Positions 13,391 through 23,267 of a stretch of 64,000 bases of DNA are shown here, piece after piece. The translations under genes and the position numbers were made by a program. Each line of letters opens with the position of its first letter. Position 1 is the first letter of the stretch. A model generated the notes under the pieces. That model saw nothing but the letters and a program-made list of their open reading frames with translations. It had not been told where the DNA came from and did no database searches. This stretch comes from Rhodosorus marinus (lineage: Eukaryota; Rhodophyta; Stylonematophyceae; Stylonematales; Stylonemataceae). The DNA is taken from the NCBI GenBank assembly GCA_029953675.1, contig JAMWBK010000001.1, positions 1,835,001 through 1,899,000 on the forward strand, read 5' to 3'.

Positions 13391-15167
13391 GTTTACAATA
13401 CCACTAACTCCAAAACCAATCTCACAGAAGCTCGCCCTTCCTCAATCGCAAACTCCCTCAACTCCCCGCGCACCATCCACGACACTCCCCCCCCCCGGCG
13501 ACCCTAAACAGCTTTCCAACATATTTAGAGTGGGAGTCCCTGATACAGCACAATTCGCCCGCCGGCGACGGCAACAGAACTTACCCCTGCCAGAGTTCGT
13601 ACCACAGATTCTGACCCAGCCTCAAATACACCCAAAAAACGTCATCTACAGTATTTGATAAATTCTCTCCCCCCTAGCTCGCATCTGTACCGGTTATTTT
13701 TGGTGCTGGGCGAATGCTCCGTTAGGATTTTGATTGCCGTGACACTTTTCGGAAAGAATTCCACCCCACTAAAAAATTCCCTCGTCTCTGAAGGATAACA
13801 AAATTGTGAATATTACCCCCCTACTCCTGCCTTCTTGTGCCCAATCCGATAATCCCAATACGCGACCCCCTTAAGCAGATTGCTATGCAAATTAAATTTA
13901 AGAAATAAATAAAAATCCACTCGCTGTGCAAAAGCTCGAACGGGTCGACCAATGAGCGTTTTGTTCAGTGACAATTGTTTGATGTGCGCCTGGGGTTACT
14001 TGCAGGGGGTTAAGCATAGGGTGGAGTTGACTTTCGCACAACAGCAGGGATCTGGATTCTATCCACGCCGAGCTATGGGGTCAAACGAAGGATGTCCCTG
14101 AAGAGGACTCAATGAAGTTGTCGTTTACGGATGTATACGCTTAGTAGGCCCCACCACAGTACTAAGCAACACCTGTTGTTCCTACTCGATGCCATCAAGC
14201 ATGATAGTTTCTTCCTGCGCCAATCGGCCACTAGGAGATTTGCGAGAGGTGTAAATTGTGATTCTGGAATGAGACTGGTGTCCAAACGAGGATTGCTAGC
14301 CGGAAACAAAGTTGGATTCTTGTAAGGCAATCTTTAAACGTGCGAAGTGCTCGTCGAGTCCCGGTTCATCCATAGCTGATGTCGCCGTTCTCGACAGGGA
14401 AGATTCTGATGACCCCTCGGCGTAGTTGGGTATACCACTAAGAGCACCAATGCATGCAAGGTATGTAGCTTCGTCCTCGGCACCGTGTTCAGATCTACGT
14501 ACCATCTTTCGGCATCAAAATCGCCGCGGATACATCCTCACCAAGTCAGTGGCTACTTCGCACTGCTCCTACAGCCGCTCTCGGTGGAGGTTGCTCCCTG
14601 TTCGGACCACAGTCTCCGCTCATACCATAGCACTAACTTTCAACGCAGCGCATTTGCTTATAGATAGTTATCTTTATGCACGTCTCGTGCTCGCGGACAA
14701 CTACGATCATTTCAAGTCGTCATTGTCCCAACCGCGGATCATCAATCCCATTCCCTAAAACCCCAAAAAACTAGTGTCACTTGAAACTAACATCGAACCG
14801 AGAAAAACCATTGGAGAAGCTCACCCTACTGATAACAAATCATGAACGGTAAAACGACCTTAATAAGCCTTATGAGTTTTTAAGATACGTAATTGGATAT
14901 TATTAGGTTTGATAAGTTCGGTTACCGCCGACGCGTATGTTTCTTCAGAATGTCCCGGACGCTTAAGAGTATAGAGAGAGCTGACTTGGGAGCTACCGTG
15001 CTGCTGGTGGGGAGGTCGATGGGTGGAGAATGACAGTGTTCTGTCAGAATTGATGTTAATTAACTGTCTGCCTGGTCAGTTCCAGTGGTTTGTCTAAGGT
15101 TCGAGGGGAGGGGACTGACCTGTTCGTTTTTTGGGGGGTGCGTGAGTTTGAGGTTTAAACAGCTACG
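13391..15167. other. Intergenic between divergent EF-1alpha and NOG1
   Basis: 1.8 kb shared upstream region of two divergent genes. The EF-1alpha side is C-rich (run of C near 13487). One possible exon at 14296-14505 is listed separately. The rest shows no supported gene. Confidence 0.5.
14296..14505 (-). other. Possible coding exon, unresolved
   Basis: An ATG-initiated minus frame of 69 codons with coding-like composition (acidic, SSESSLS and DEPGLDEHFARLKIALQE segments). It stops in frame; a downstream stretch with an acceptor near 14263 could continue it, but no donor/acceptor pair keeps phase convincingly. Neither function nor reality is established. Confidence 0.25.
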
Positions 15168-17408
15168 ATGGTGGTTTATAATTTTCGGAAAATACGGGTT
15201 GTACCCATTTCAAAGGACTTCATTGATGTTGGCCTGTCCAAAACTCAGAGGAAGACACCGACAGTTGTGCACAAGGGATACGCCATCGGGAGAATCAGAA
15301 GCTTCTACATGCGCAAAGTGAAGTATACGCAGCAGACTTTCTACGACAAGCTAGCGCAAATCCTGGAGGATTTTCCGAACATAGCTGAGATGCACCCTTT
15401 CTACTCAGATTTGTTGAATGTACTATACGATAAGGTGAGTTCTCTTCGTGGATAGCAAATCAGAGTAACCCCCGAGCTGCCCGGCCTAAGCTTGTTGCTG
15501 ACCATTCTGCCGCATGTCCATACTACGAACTGTTCAGGATCATTTCAAGCTGGCTCTTGGGCAGCTGGCGAAGGCGAAAACTCAGATCAACACAATCGCC
15601 AGGGATTACCTCAGACTCTTAAAGTACGGAGACTCGTTGTATCGATGCAAGCAGTTGAAGCGAGCAGCCCTCGGTCGCATGTGCACGCTCATGAAACGTC
15701 ACAACTCCTCGTTGGCTTACCTTGAACAGGTGCGGTACTTTTTCAAATAGAGCCGGCCATGTCAAACGCCTCTTTACCATGATCTGGTCCAGAGCCGTTC
15801 TGACTCGAGAATTTTCGTCATCTTTTTATGAATGCTTAGGTTCGACAACATATGTCTAGGCTGCCAAGCATTGACCCATCAACTCGAACCCTGCTTATCG
15901 CTGGGTTTCCAAATGTAGGAAAGTCGTCGTTTATCAACAGGGTCACCAGGGCTGACCTGGACGTGCAGCCTTACGCTTTCACTACGAAAAGTTTATTTGT
16001 CGGCCACATGGACTACAAGTATCTTCGTTGGCAAGTTATTGACACCCCTGGGATCCTGGACAAGATGCTGGAGGACAGGAACACCATCGAAATGCAGTCT
16101 ATAACTGCGCTGGCTCATCTCAGGGCCTGCGTGCTCTTTTTCATTGACCCATCTGAGACGTGTGGGTTTACAATGGCGGAGCAGATCAAGCTTTTCAAGT
16201 CGCTGGTCCCTCTTTTTGTGAACAAGCCTGTGGTTCTTGTTGCCAACAAGACGGACCTCGGCTGGGAGGCTGAGCTGGGAGAGGAACACAAACAAGCAAT
16301 CAACGATTTAGTTGTGGACAGCGAAACTGGTTCGCGCGACAATGAGTCAGGGCGCGTTGCAGACCTCTTCCTAAAGATGTCAGCGCAGGATGAGATTGGC
16401 GTCATGGAAGTTCGGAACAAAGCATGCGAGTTGCTATTGAAGGATCGGGTGGAATCTAAAGTCCGAAACAAGAAGACGCAGTCAGTACTGGGCCGACTCC
16501 ACGTCGCTACTCCCGCGACAGTGCGGCAGCCTCATATTCCACAGTCAGTCTTGGAGCAGAGGGCGAAGATGGCAGAGCAAAACGAGTCAATGAGAGACGA
16601 AGAAGAGGATGAAGATCGCACAGAAGCTGAGGATACCCCGATTCGCAAACTAGAGAAGGATGTACAATGGGAGTACGGAGGCCCAGGCGTATATTCGTCA
16701 GACTGGAGGAAACAGTACACTCTCAAGGACGAGGACTGGCGGTACGATGTTATCCCGGAAATTGTTGATGGGAAGAATATAAGTGACTTTGTTGACCCGG
16801 AGATTGAGACGAAGCTGGAGGAACTCGAGAAGGAGGAAGAGGCTCGTGAGGCTACTGTCGAGATGCTGGTCGAGGACGATCATGACCTGCCAGACCTAGA
16901 CGAAGAACAGATGGCGAAGGTCAAGGCTATCAAGGAGAAGAAACTGATGATGAAAGCAAAAACCGTCCGTGAGAAAGTCAAAAATCGTCCCACTGTTTCC
17001 CATGCACAGCGTGGTAAGCTTCAGGAGCTGTCCGGAAAGGATCTACGAAGTCATCTCGAGGATATCGGCATGGATGAGGAAGAGGTCGATGAGGTTTCGA
17101 AGAACGTTTTGGAGGCCGCAGGGTCAAGAAAACGTGGAAGAGATGAAGCTGAGATTCCTGAGGAACTGCTTCTGGAGGAGATTACGAGACAGCGGCTTGA
17201 TCCAAGCGAATTGCAGGAAGGTACCCGAGGTACGAGCGGATTGCAATCGTCAGCAAGAAGAGCCGAGGCCAGAGCAATGAAGCGGAAGAGTCAGAAGATC
17301 TTCAAGAAGACTGCGAAAAAGGGCGAAGGGGATCGATCAATTCCGACGAAGAAACCGAAACATCTGTACAGCGGAAAGACAGGCAGAGGTGGCACCGATC
17401 GCAGATAG
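15168..17408 (+). CDS. NOG1: NOG1, nucleolar GTPase for 60S ribosome assembly
   Basis: Binds pre-60S particles in the nucleolus and is needed for late 27S rRNA processing. Exons 15168-15434, 15538-15729 and 15840-17408, all phase 0, introns 103 and 110 nt, 675 residues. The helical N-domain (1-153) contains the family-typical [20 protein letters not shown] and [12 protein letters not shown]. The OBG-type G domain follows with G1 GFPNVGKSS (175-183), G3 DTPGILD and G4 NKTD. The NOG1-specific [13 protein letters not shown] lies between them. The C-terminus has acidic and Lys/Arg-rich low-complexity stretches that serve nucleolar localisation in homologues. The length is close to yeast and human proteins. 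The plus-strand neighbour LAS1 acts in the same pathway. Confidence 0.97.
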
Positions 17409-18504
17409 GCGCTCGAGGTTTTCTGATTTCTATCCTTTATCGTATTTATGAGTCGAACAGCACGTCAAAAATGGTTGTTCACTTGTCAGCCGTAGCTCAT
17501 CACGGGGCTTCAAACATGTGTCCAATTGCTAATCCTATAAAAGCCAGTTTGGAAGAGGGAAGCGATCATTCGTCGATGGTCTCTCAGGCCAGAAATCCAT
17601 GGTTTACAGGAGACATCTTGTCATACCTGCAGCATGATGGCGCGCACTGCTTGGCAAGCCAGCGAGGCTATCTTTGTTAAGTTGGCTATGGCGACCGTGA
17701 TCAGGTGCCGGTAGGGCGTCCTCCAAGAGGGAGTTGGTCCCAAGGTTTGGAGACCCGTTCATTCAGGTAAAAGTGTGATGTTCCACGCTTTAACTGCTCG
17801 GATATTCCTCGCTATTTAAAACCAGTTAGGCAGCATGTACACTTTGCAAGACCAAAGTGAGTTGCGTGCCCATTTCCAAATTGACCTTGACAGACATTTG
17901 CAGCCTCAACTGGGGCATCAGCAAGATCGTCAATAGCGGACTATGCATATCTCGGCGCTTGTCGATCATTATACCTTCTGCTACTTATCTTCTCTAGTTG
18001 ATGCGAACACACTGGGCCGGTTCCTGACGGCGGAACCGGCTTCCATTTGGGGTCTCTGCGTAGATCACCCAGAACCTTTGTTAAGTATGAATCCCTTGAT
18101 CCATTTAGCCTTTTCTATTCACTGGATTGGAGCCATTTGGACACTGAGAAGTGAACCAACACCGAGACTAGGCCATTCGGAAACATCTACTAGAGTCCGT
18201 CCACGATGCTCTTCCATCAGCCTCGAGTTGGTTGCAAGCTGATCGTGGGGTGTGGTAACCCACAGCATACAACAACAGATTCGCAGAGCGTTGCCGTGTA
18301 AAGGCTTCTTATCACTCTCATGACAATCCAGCAGTTCCCTATTGGCAACCGGTAGATTCTGCATTTATGCACATACCGTCGGCAGTCCTCTTCGGATGTG
18401 AATGAAGTAGAGGGCCTTCGTAAGTACGCGGCGGGGTGGTGGCCAAGGTCAAGTTGGATAGCGTTCTCGATAGTTCCTGTTCATCGGAACGTTGAGCGTG
18501 AAAG
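17409..18504. other. Intergenic
   Basis: Spacer between NOG1 and LAS1, moderate GC. No splice-consistent frame with recognisable content. One perfect hairpin at 18016-18040 is listed separately. Confidence 0.5.
18016..18040. repeat. Perfect inverted repeat, 9-bp stem, 7-nt loop
   Basis: Arms GCCGGTTCC and GGAACCGGC (18016-18024 and 18032-18040). GC-rich, in the LAS1 upstream spacer. Confidence 0.8.
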
Positions 18505-19883
18505 ATGGGCGCTCGTCGCGTTCCTTGGTCGGATTGGGAGGAATGGTGGGAGGTGATTGACGGACTCCTGAAATGGGAGGAGTCGCCTGATGGTGCTAGA
18601 CGGGCTTTGGAGCGTGTTTGTGCTTGGAGAGCCCGATCTGTACTTTCTGTTGCTGTGGATGGGGTCGCTTCGCTGGTTGAGGTGCTGCTTCAACCCTCTT
18701 GCGAGACAACGAGACTGGCAATGGGGTTGGTGCTCACTAGGGTTGTTAACGCACTCACAGAAAAGGAACAGTCGGGCCGAGTCGCAGCGCCATTGTCTGT
18801 TCTTGGTGCAGCACTGGGACTGCCTGAAGGCTTGGTCGAGCTACGACACGACGCAACTCACAATGCCCTGCCCACACTGGCCGCCATGCGAACATCATCA
18901 AAGCAGTGTTTGTCGTTCTTCTACGAAACATACATTCTACCTCAGTATGAGCTGTCCATGAATCGAGGTGCCGGAATTATCTCGAATGCCGAGAATGAAT
19001 CCGGGGACTTTGGCTCCGCGCTCCACTTGGAAACCGCCCGTCTATCACAGGCTCACCAGGCAGGTGACCAACGCGCCGCCCGCGACGCTTTCGATGTCCT
19101 CATAAGCATGTTAGAAAGAGCCCTGCCAGCGGGGAGCACAAGACCGGATCAAGCTTTGTGGACGACTATTCGAGCGCTGATGCCGCTAGCACACAAGGAA
19201 GACGCCCGAGAGGTGATCAACAGGTGTGCTTCCGTTCTAAATCTTCCCGCGGCTCAAAAGGCAAGGTTCGAGTCTCTCATCGAAATCTCGGAACCAGAAT
19301 TTTTTCATGCGGTTCGTACTCCAAGCATACAAACCGAACCATTGTCGAGCTTTTTATTATTACACGAAATATACACATGCCGTGGCTCCTAAATTCGCAT
19401 GCTTTTCGCTGTACAATACGGACAAAAACTGCCGCTTTGCAGAACTCGAGCGATTGGGAAAAAGTGCTTGGCGCGCTCATGGAACAAGATCCCCTAGTGG
19501 AAACCACCGAAAAGATATCTTCGCTTCTGGAAGTAAGCTGCAAACAACCCTTTCGCCAATCGCGTCTGCCTCCTCGAACTGACCGACCTCAACTTTCCAA
19601 CCTGCTTGTGAAATGATCCTCTTCGCTCGTTCGAAAGTCGAGACACCGATCAACCTGGAAAGGGAGGTCTCCATGGTCCCTTTGCCCTGCTAAAGAATGG
19701 GAAGGCATTCCATTGGGACTGCTACCCGGTTCTTCGAAAGTACCCAAGTTGGTTCGAGAGGGCTCGCATAGTCCCGACGAAAATAATTCCGCGTTGATTG
19801 ATGACCCTGTTGGGGTTCCGTCGATAACCCTGCAACAGATTGATACGATGTCTCGGCATCTAGTAGAGCTGTTAGAAAGCTAG
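18505..19883 (+). CDS. LAS1: LAS1, pre-rRNA ITS2 endonuclease
   Basis: HEPN nuclease that, with Grc3/NOL9, cuts ITS2 during 60S maturation. Exons 18505-19311, 19443-19532 and 19638-19883, all phase 0, introns 131 and 105 nt, 380 residues. The Las1 domain opens with VPWSDWEEWWEV, then RALERVCAWRARS. The HEPN active-site motif RHDATH is intact at 114-119, followed by LPTLAAMR. Exon 2 matches the C-terminal DWEKVLGALMEQDPL block. Exon 3 holds WEGIPLGLLPG, the short conserved C-terminal element. The first donor is the unusual GTTCGT. The exon-3 acceptor at 19637 was chosen because it keeps this last motif in frame. The stop codon lies one base from the stop of the opposite-strand gene. Confidence 0.9.
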
Positions 19884-19884
19884 C

Positions 19885-21121
19885 CTAGCTGCCGTCTTTG
19901 ACCGCGACATCAACCATGTTGATCAGAGCCGAACGAACGGGTGAGTTTGAGGTCAGCTGCCTGGCAGCCTCAATTGCAGATTCCGCGTGGAGCATGGCCT
20001 GCGCAGCAGTCCTCTCTATACCTCCACTTGTGCGGATCGACTCAAGGGCGCCGAGAGGATCATCGTTAGTACCACTGAAGCCCCTAGACAATGCGTCTTT
20101 GAAGTGCTCGTCTCCCTCCGCAGTATGAAGAACCGGCCCAGTGGCGCTCATGGCCAGCAAATTTCTCACACTCTCCCTTCGAAGTCTCTCAGATGTTACT
20201 CGCTCCATATTCCGGACATCCGATGCCAGTCGATACGCCATACCTACGGGTCATCGGCAACGATAAAAAGAAGAGAGGCAAGCTTGAACAGGGGAGACAT
20301 GGTTTGCACAAGGCTTGCAGATGGCAGCGCGGTGAAGCGTGTTTTGGACGCCCTTGATCTCGCTCGTGTTAAGTAGTGGTAAGCTCTGGCGGCTGATTCC
20401 TACCGAGGTGCTTTCCGTACGCAAACGCTGTGGCAACGTCAGCCTCTGACCGGTTTTCCAAGGTCATGACAGCTGTTCCTGCGTTTGCTAGCAAAGCCGC
20501 GGTTTTGAGAAAGCTCTTCTTGATGTAGTCATCGAAGGTCTCCGCCGGGTTTGGGCTTTCTCGGTGGAGTACATCACCGTGTACGATCGCCTCGATGACG
20601 TTTGCCATGAGTTCAACAACGCGACAGTTTCTGAGCTCGGCGAGCAATGTCACGGATCTCGCCAGGAGAAAATCGCCAGCCAGAAGTGATAGACCATTGC
20701 TGAGGCCAATACCCAATCTCGGATTGTCTTTTTTCATGTCAGCATCATCCACAATCTCGTTATGTAGAACTGAAGCTATGTGCAACATTTCAACAACCTC
20801 CGCGAACTTTCTATGGATGGTCATCCTGTGCTCATCTCCATCAGTGACCGCATGAGCGAGCAGCAGTACAGTAACCGGTCGGAATCTCTCCCTCCTCAAA
20901 GACAAAAAATATTCAGCAGCTCGTTCCAGTACAGGGGAAGCCTCATAACCTTTGACTGACTCCTCCACGGATTTTGCAACCTCCTGCAAATCCGCTTCAC
21001 ACATTCTAAAAGGATCTACCGATGCACTATGATCCTCAGCTCCACTCAAATCAACTCCATTTCTCAGGATCCCTCCTCGGCTCCTCATCAACCAGTTTGT
21101 GATCACACGTGGACGCCACAT
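19885..21121 (-). CDS. PDSS2-like polyprenyl diphosphate synthase subunit with degenerate Asp-rich motifs
   Basis: Member of the trans-prenyl synthase fold. Active members build the isoprenoid tail of ubiquinone or plastoquinone. Exons 20404-21121 and 19885-20243, 160-nt intron, phase 1, 358 residues. Fold markers: EMLHIASVLHNEIVDDADM (111-129), LLAGDFLLARS, KKSFLKTAALL, AFAYGKHLG (232-240) and a TGPVLHTAE segment. Where catalytic subunits have DDxxD after LLH, this one reads NEIVD (121-125). The second DDxxD after YGKHLG is replaced by ASDVR (246-250). Loss of both motifs is the hallmark of the non-catalytic PDSS2/Dlp1 subunit that partners a catalytic synthase, and the spacing resembles PDSS2. 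A sub-functional solanesyl synthase is the alternative. The N-terminus (ATG 21121) is basic and Trp-rich, compatible with mitochondrial import. Confidence 0.75.
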
Positions 21122-21326
21122 CGCCACGAAACTCTAGGAAAAATATTTCAACCCCCCCCCCCAAACCCCCAAATCCAATCCCATAGACAAGCAATCCAAC
21201 GACCTTCTCACTCGCCCCGAAACCTTTCTTCAAATATCTTCCATCCTTTTCATGCCATCGAAAGCTCTAATAAGAAAACCATTAGCTTCCAGTGCGATGA
21301 ATGGAGTTTCTCACCAAACACCGATC

Positions 21327-21650
21327 TGGTCATCGAGACTTTGGATGCCAACGAATGGCTCACCGTCACCATTTCCACAGCCGTTGTAGAGAAAATGCTC
21401 TCCAATCGAAATGCGATGACAACCACAGTGGAGTGGAGATGAATCCTTTGGGATTTGTAGGGCGAACGTTAGTGGATTGTGGTCTTCTTGAAGACTCCCA
21501 GCAGCCCTGTTTATACATAGTTAGTGTTAGTTGATGATTGGTATGACGATGCTCTGTTGTTCGCCTTGCGAATGGAAAATTCGCGTCGTCGACAACGGCC
21601 GTAGAAATGGCGACGGTAAGTAATTTGGTGGTAGCAAAGTCGATCGTAAT
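21327..21650. repeat. Imperfect inverted duplication (foldback element)
   Basis: The left arm near 21359-21390 (ACCGTCACCATTTCC...) matches the reverse complement of 21588-21620 (ACCGTCGCCATTTCT...) at roughly 80% over about 33 bp. Weaker matching continues outward to about 21330 and 21645 and inward for some 30 bases. Arms of 60-100 bp around a 100-200 bp centre are typical of foldback or MITE-like elements, but no terminal duplication was seen. Confidence 0.5.
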
Positions 21651-21662
21651 ACTCCCGAGCAC

Positions 21663-21750
21663 GCTCGAAGACGCGTCTTCAAGAGCAGCACTGCTCTCAG
21701 CGTGCAAGCGATGGGCGATCCTGGTAGGCGAACTAGCACGTGCCAGTCCA
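21663..21750. repeat. Dispersed repeat, copy 1
   Basis: About 85 bp (core GCTCTCAGCGTGCAAGCG, GGGCGATCCTGGTAGGCGAA) nearly 80% identical to 29385-29470. No coding potential assigned. Confidence 0.7.
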
Positions 21751-21936
21751 TAGCTATATCAATTTTGTTGTTTGCAGGGATATTGAGCTAGGGAGTTGAT
21801 ATGACAGACTATGGTTTTTTTTTCTTTTCTGAGAAGATCCTGGCTGGTTGTTGCGTATGTATGGGGATCTCTGCGGGGAGGGTTACAGACTTGGCCTGTT
21901 CGTGGATCTCCGGGGTAGTCGCTTGAAGCCGTTGGG

Positions 21937-21974
21937 CTCCGCAGGTGAGTTGGGTTGCCAACTCACCTGCGGAG
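21937..21974. repeat. Perfect hairpin, 17-bp stem, 4-nt loop
   Basis: Left arm CTCCGCAGGTGAGTTGG (21937-21953), loop GTTG, right arm its exact reverse complement (21958-21974). No mismatch. Confidence 0.95.
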
Positions 21975-22040
21975 GATTGCAGAAATCTGGTCGGTTGCTT
22001 CTGGTATCGTTCATCAATAGACCGTCATGCAGCCTTTGTT

Positions 22041-22090
22041 AAAGGCAAGAGGCTCTCACGGCTCACCTTCTTTACGAAGCTCTTGCCTTT
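22041..22090. repeat. Perfect inverted repeat, 11-bp arms, 28-nt loop
   Basis: AAAGGCAAGAG at 22041-22051 and its exact reverse complement at 22080-22090. Confidence 0.85.
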
Positions 22091-22178
22091 GGTATACCAT
22101 GGCAATGACGTGCGCCCGAGCTACAATTTTTCAAAATTAAACAAGGACAGAAACGAAGCGGCATCGATGCAGATGAGA

Positions 22179-22218
22179 TTGAAACAGTGCTCAAGTTTAT
22201 CCTTGAGCACTGTTTCAA
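22179..22218. repeat. Perfect hairpin, 17-bp stem, 6-nt loop
   Basis: Left arm TTGAAACAGTGCTCAAG (22179-22195), loop TTTATC, right arm its exact reverse complement (22202-22218). The arms are unrelated to those of the neighbouring hairpins. Confidence 0.95.
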
Positions 22219-22929
22219 ACACCAAGCCAATTGGACTATCGACTGTTTGTGTTTATTCAAACCTTGAACCGCTTTCGTACTGGTCAGAGTGGTGGATGAT
22301 TCTTGTCCTCGAGATTACCACTTAGTTCCGATTCAGGTCAGGTGAGCTGCAACCGTTCAGGGATAACCCAAATTCGTAAAAACTCAGTCCAAACTACTCA
22401 GAGCTCGACAAGCTTACCGCTTGGGGCTCTGCCAACTCCCAAAGCTCCCGCAGACTGATGGCCATTGGCTCTTCCAGCAATCTCAAGAAAGAGTAAATAA
22501 ACGATTCCAATCTACCAATCTAAATCCTTACAGAGTTCCTCCCAGCTATAATCAATACTCTAATTGGTTCAAAACTTGTTATTGTAGTGATATAAAGTCC
22601 TAATAGTACGAGCATAGCAAATTAAGACTCACCAGCCTGTCTCTAAAAGCCAATAATAATTCTTAGTTTGTTTTAATTTGCTGACAATTCATCCGTTCAA
22701 TATTCTGTCACTTCCGAACAGAACATAGAATTAGGAGGGGGGGTGGTAGCCGATACAACGACAAGAACCGAAGGATAAAAATACTAATTAATTTATAATT
22801 TGTATTAATACTTTTATTTTTCTTGGGTCTCATCAGGGGTAGGATAGTGCTTGCTGAAGTACTTTTCTTCCTTATGAGTTGGTCGGACTTAGTTTCGCCT
22901 CTCGGCAAGCCCAGCTTGAAGAGGGTGGT

Positions 22930-22958
22930 TAGTCTGGGGTTACGTTAGTCTGGGGTTA
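22930..22958. repeat. 16-nt tandem repeat, second locus
   Basis: One full TAGTCTGGGGTTACGT unit plus 13 bases of the next, matching the array at 6442-6489. It lies 310 bases upstream of the presenilin start. Confidence 0.85.
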
Positions 22959-23267
22959 AAGGAGAACCTAGTACAGTAGGTGCTGTGTTTCTGGAGGCAG
23001 CGCAGGGACTGAGAAGCTTCAAGATACACATCTAGAGAGGATAGTGGGATAACTAGATCCTAGTTAAGAGCTGAGGACTGTTTGTGTAGTGTTTTGAGGG
23101 ACGTTGGTTAGGGCTAGGTAGGGTTGAGAGGATTGTCACCTTGGGTGGAGGGTTGGTAGGTTGAGGTTCTCGCGCTGCTGGTGACGAGGCTATTTGGTCT
23201 TGTTCTCGGTGTTTTATTCGGTGAGGGCAACTGAGCTGTCGAAGTAGGGTGGCACTGACCTTTCAAG

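Larger units (their letters stand above)
21122..23267. other. Repeat- and hairpin-rich spacer
   Basis: 2.1 kb between the PDSS2-like gene and presenilin. It contains a C-run near 21153, an inverted duplication, a dispersed repeat copy, three perfect hairpins and a 16-nt tandem repeat (each listed). Open frames follow the repeats and overlap on both strands; none is supported as a gene. Confidence 0.6.
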
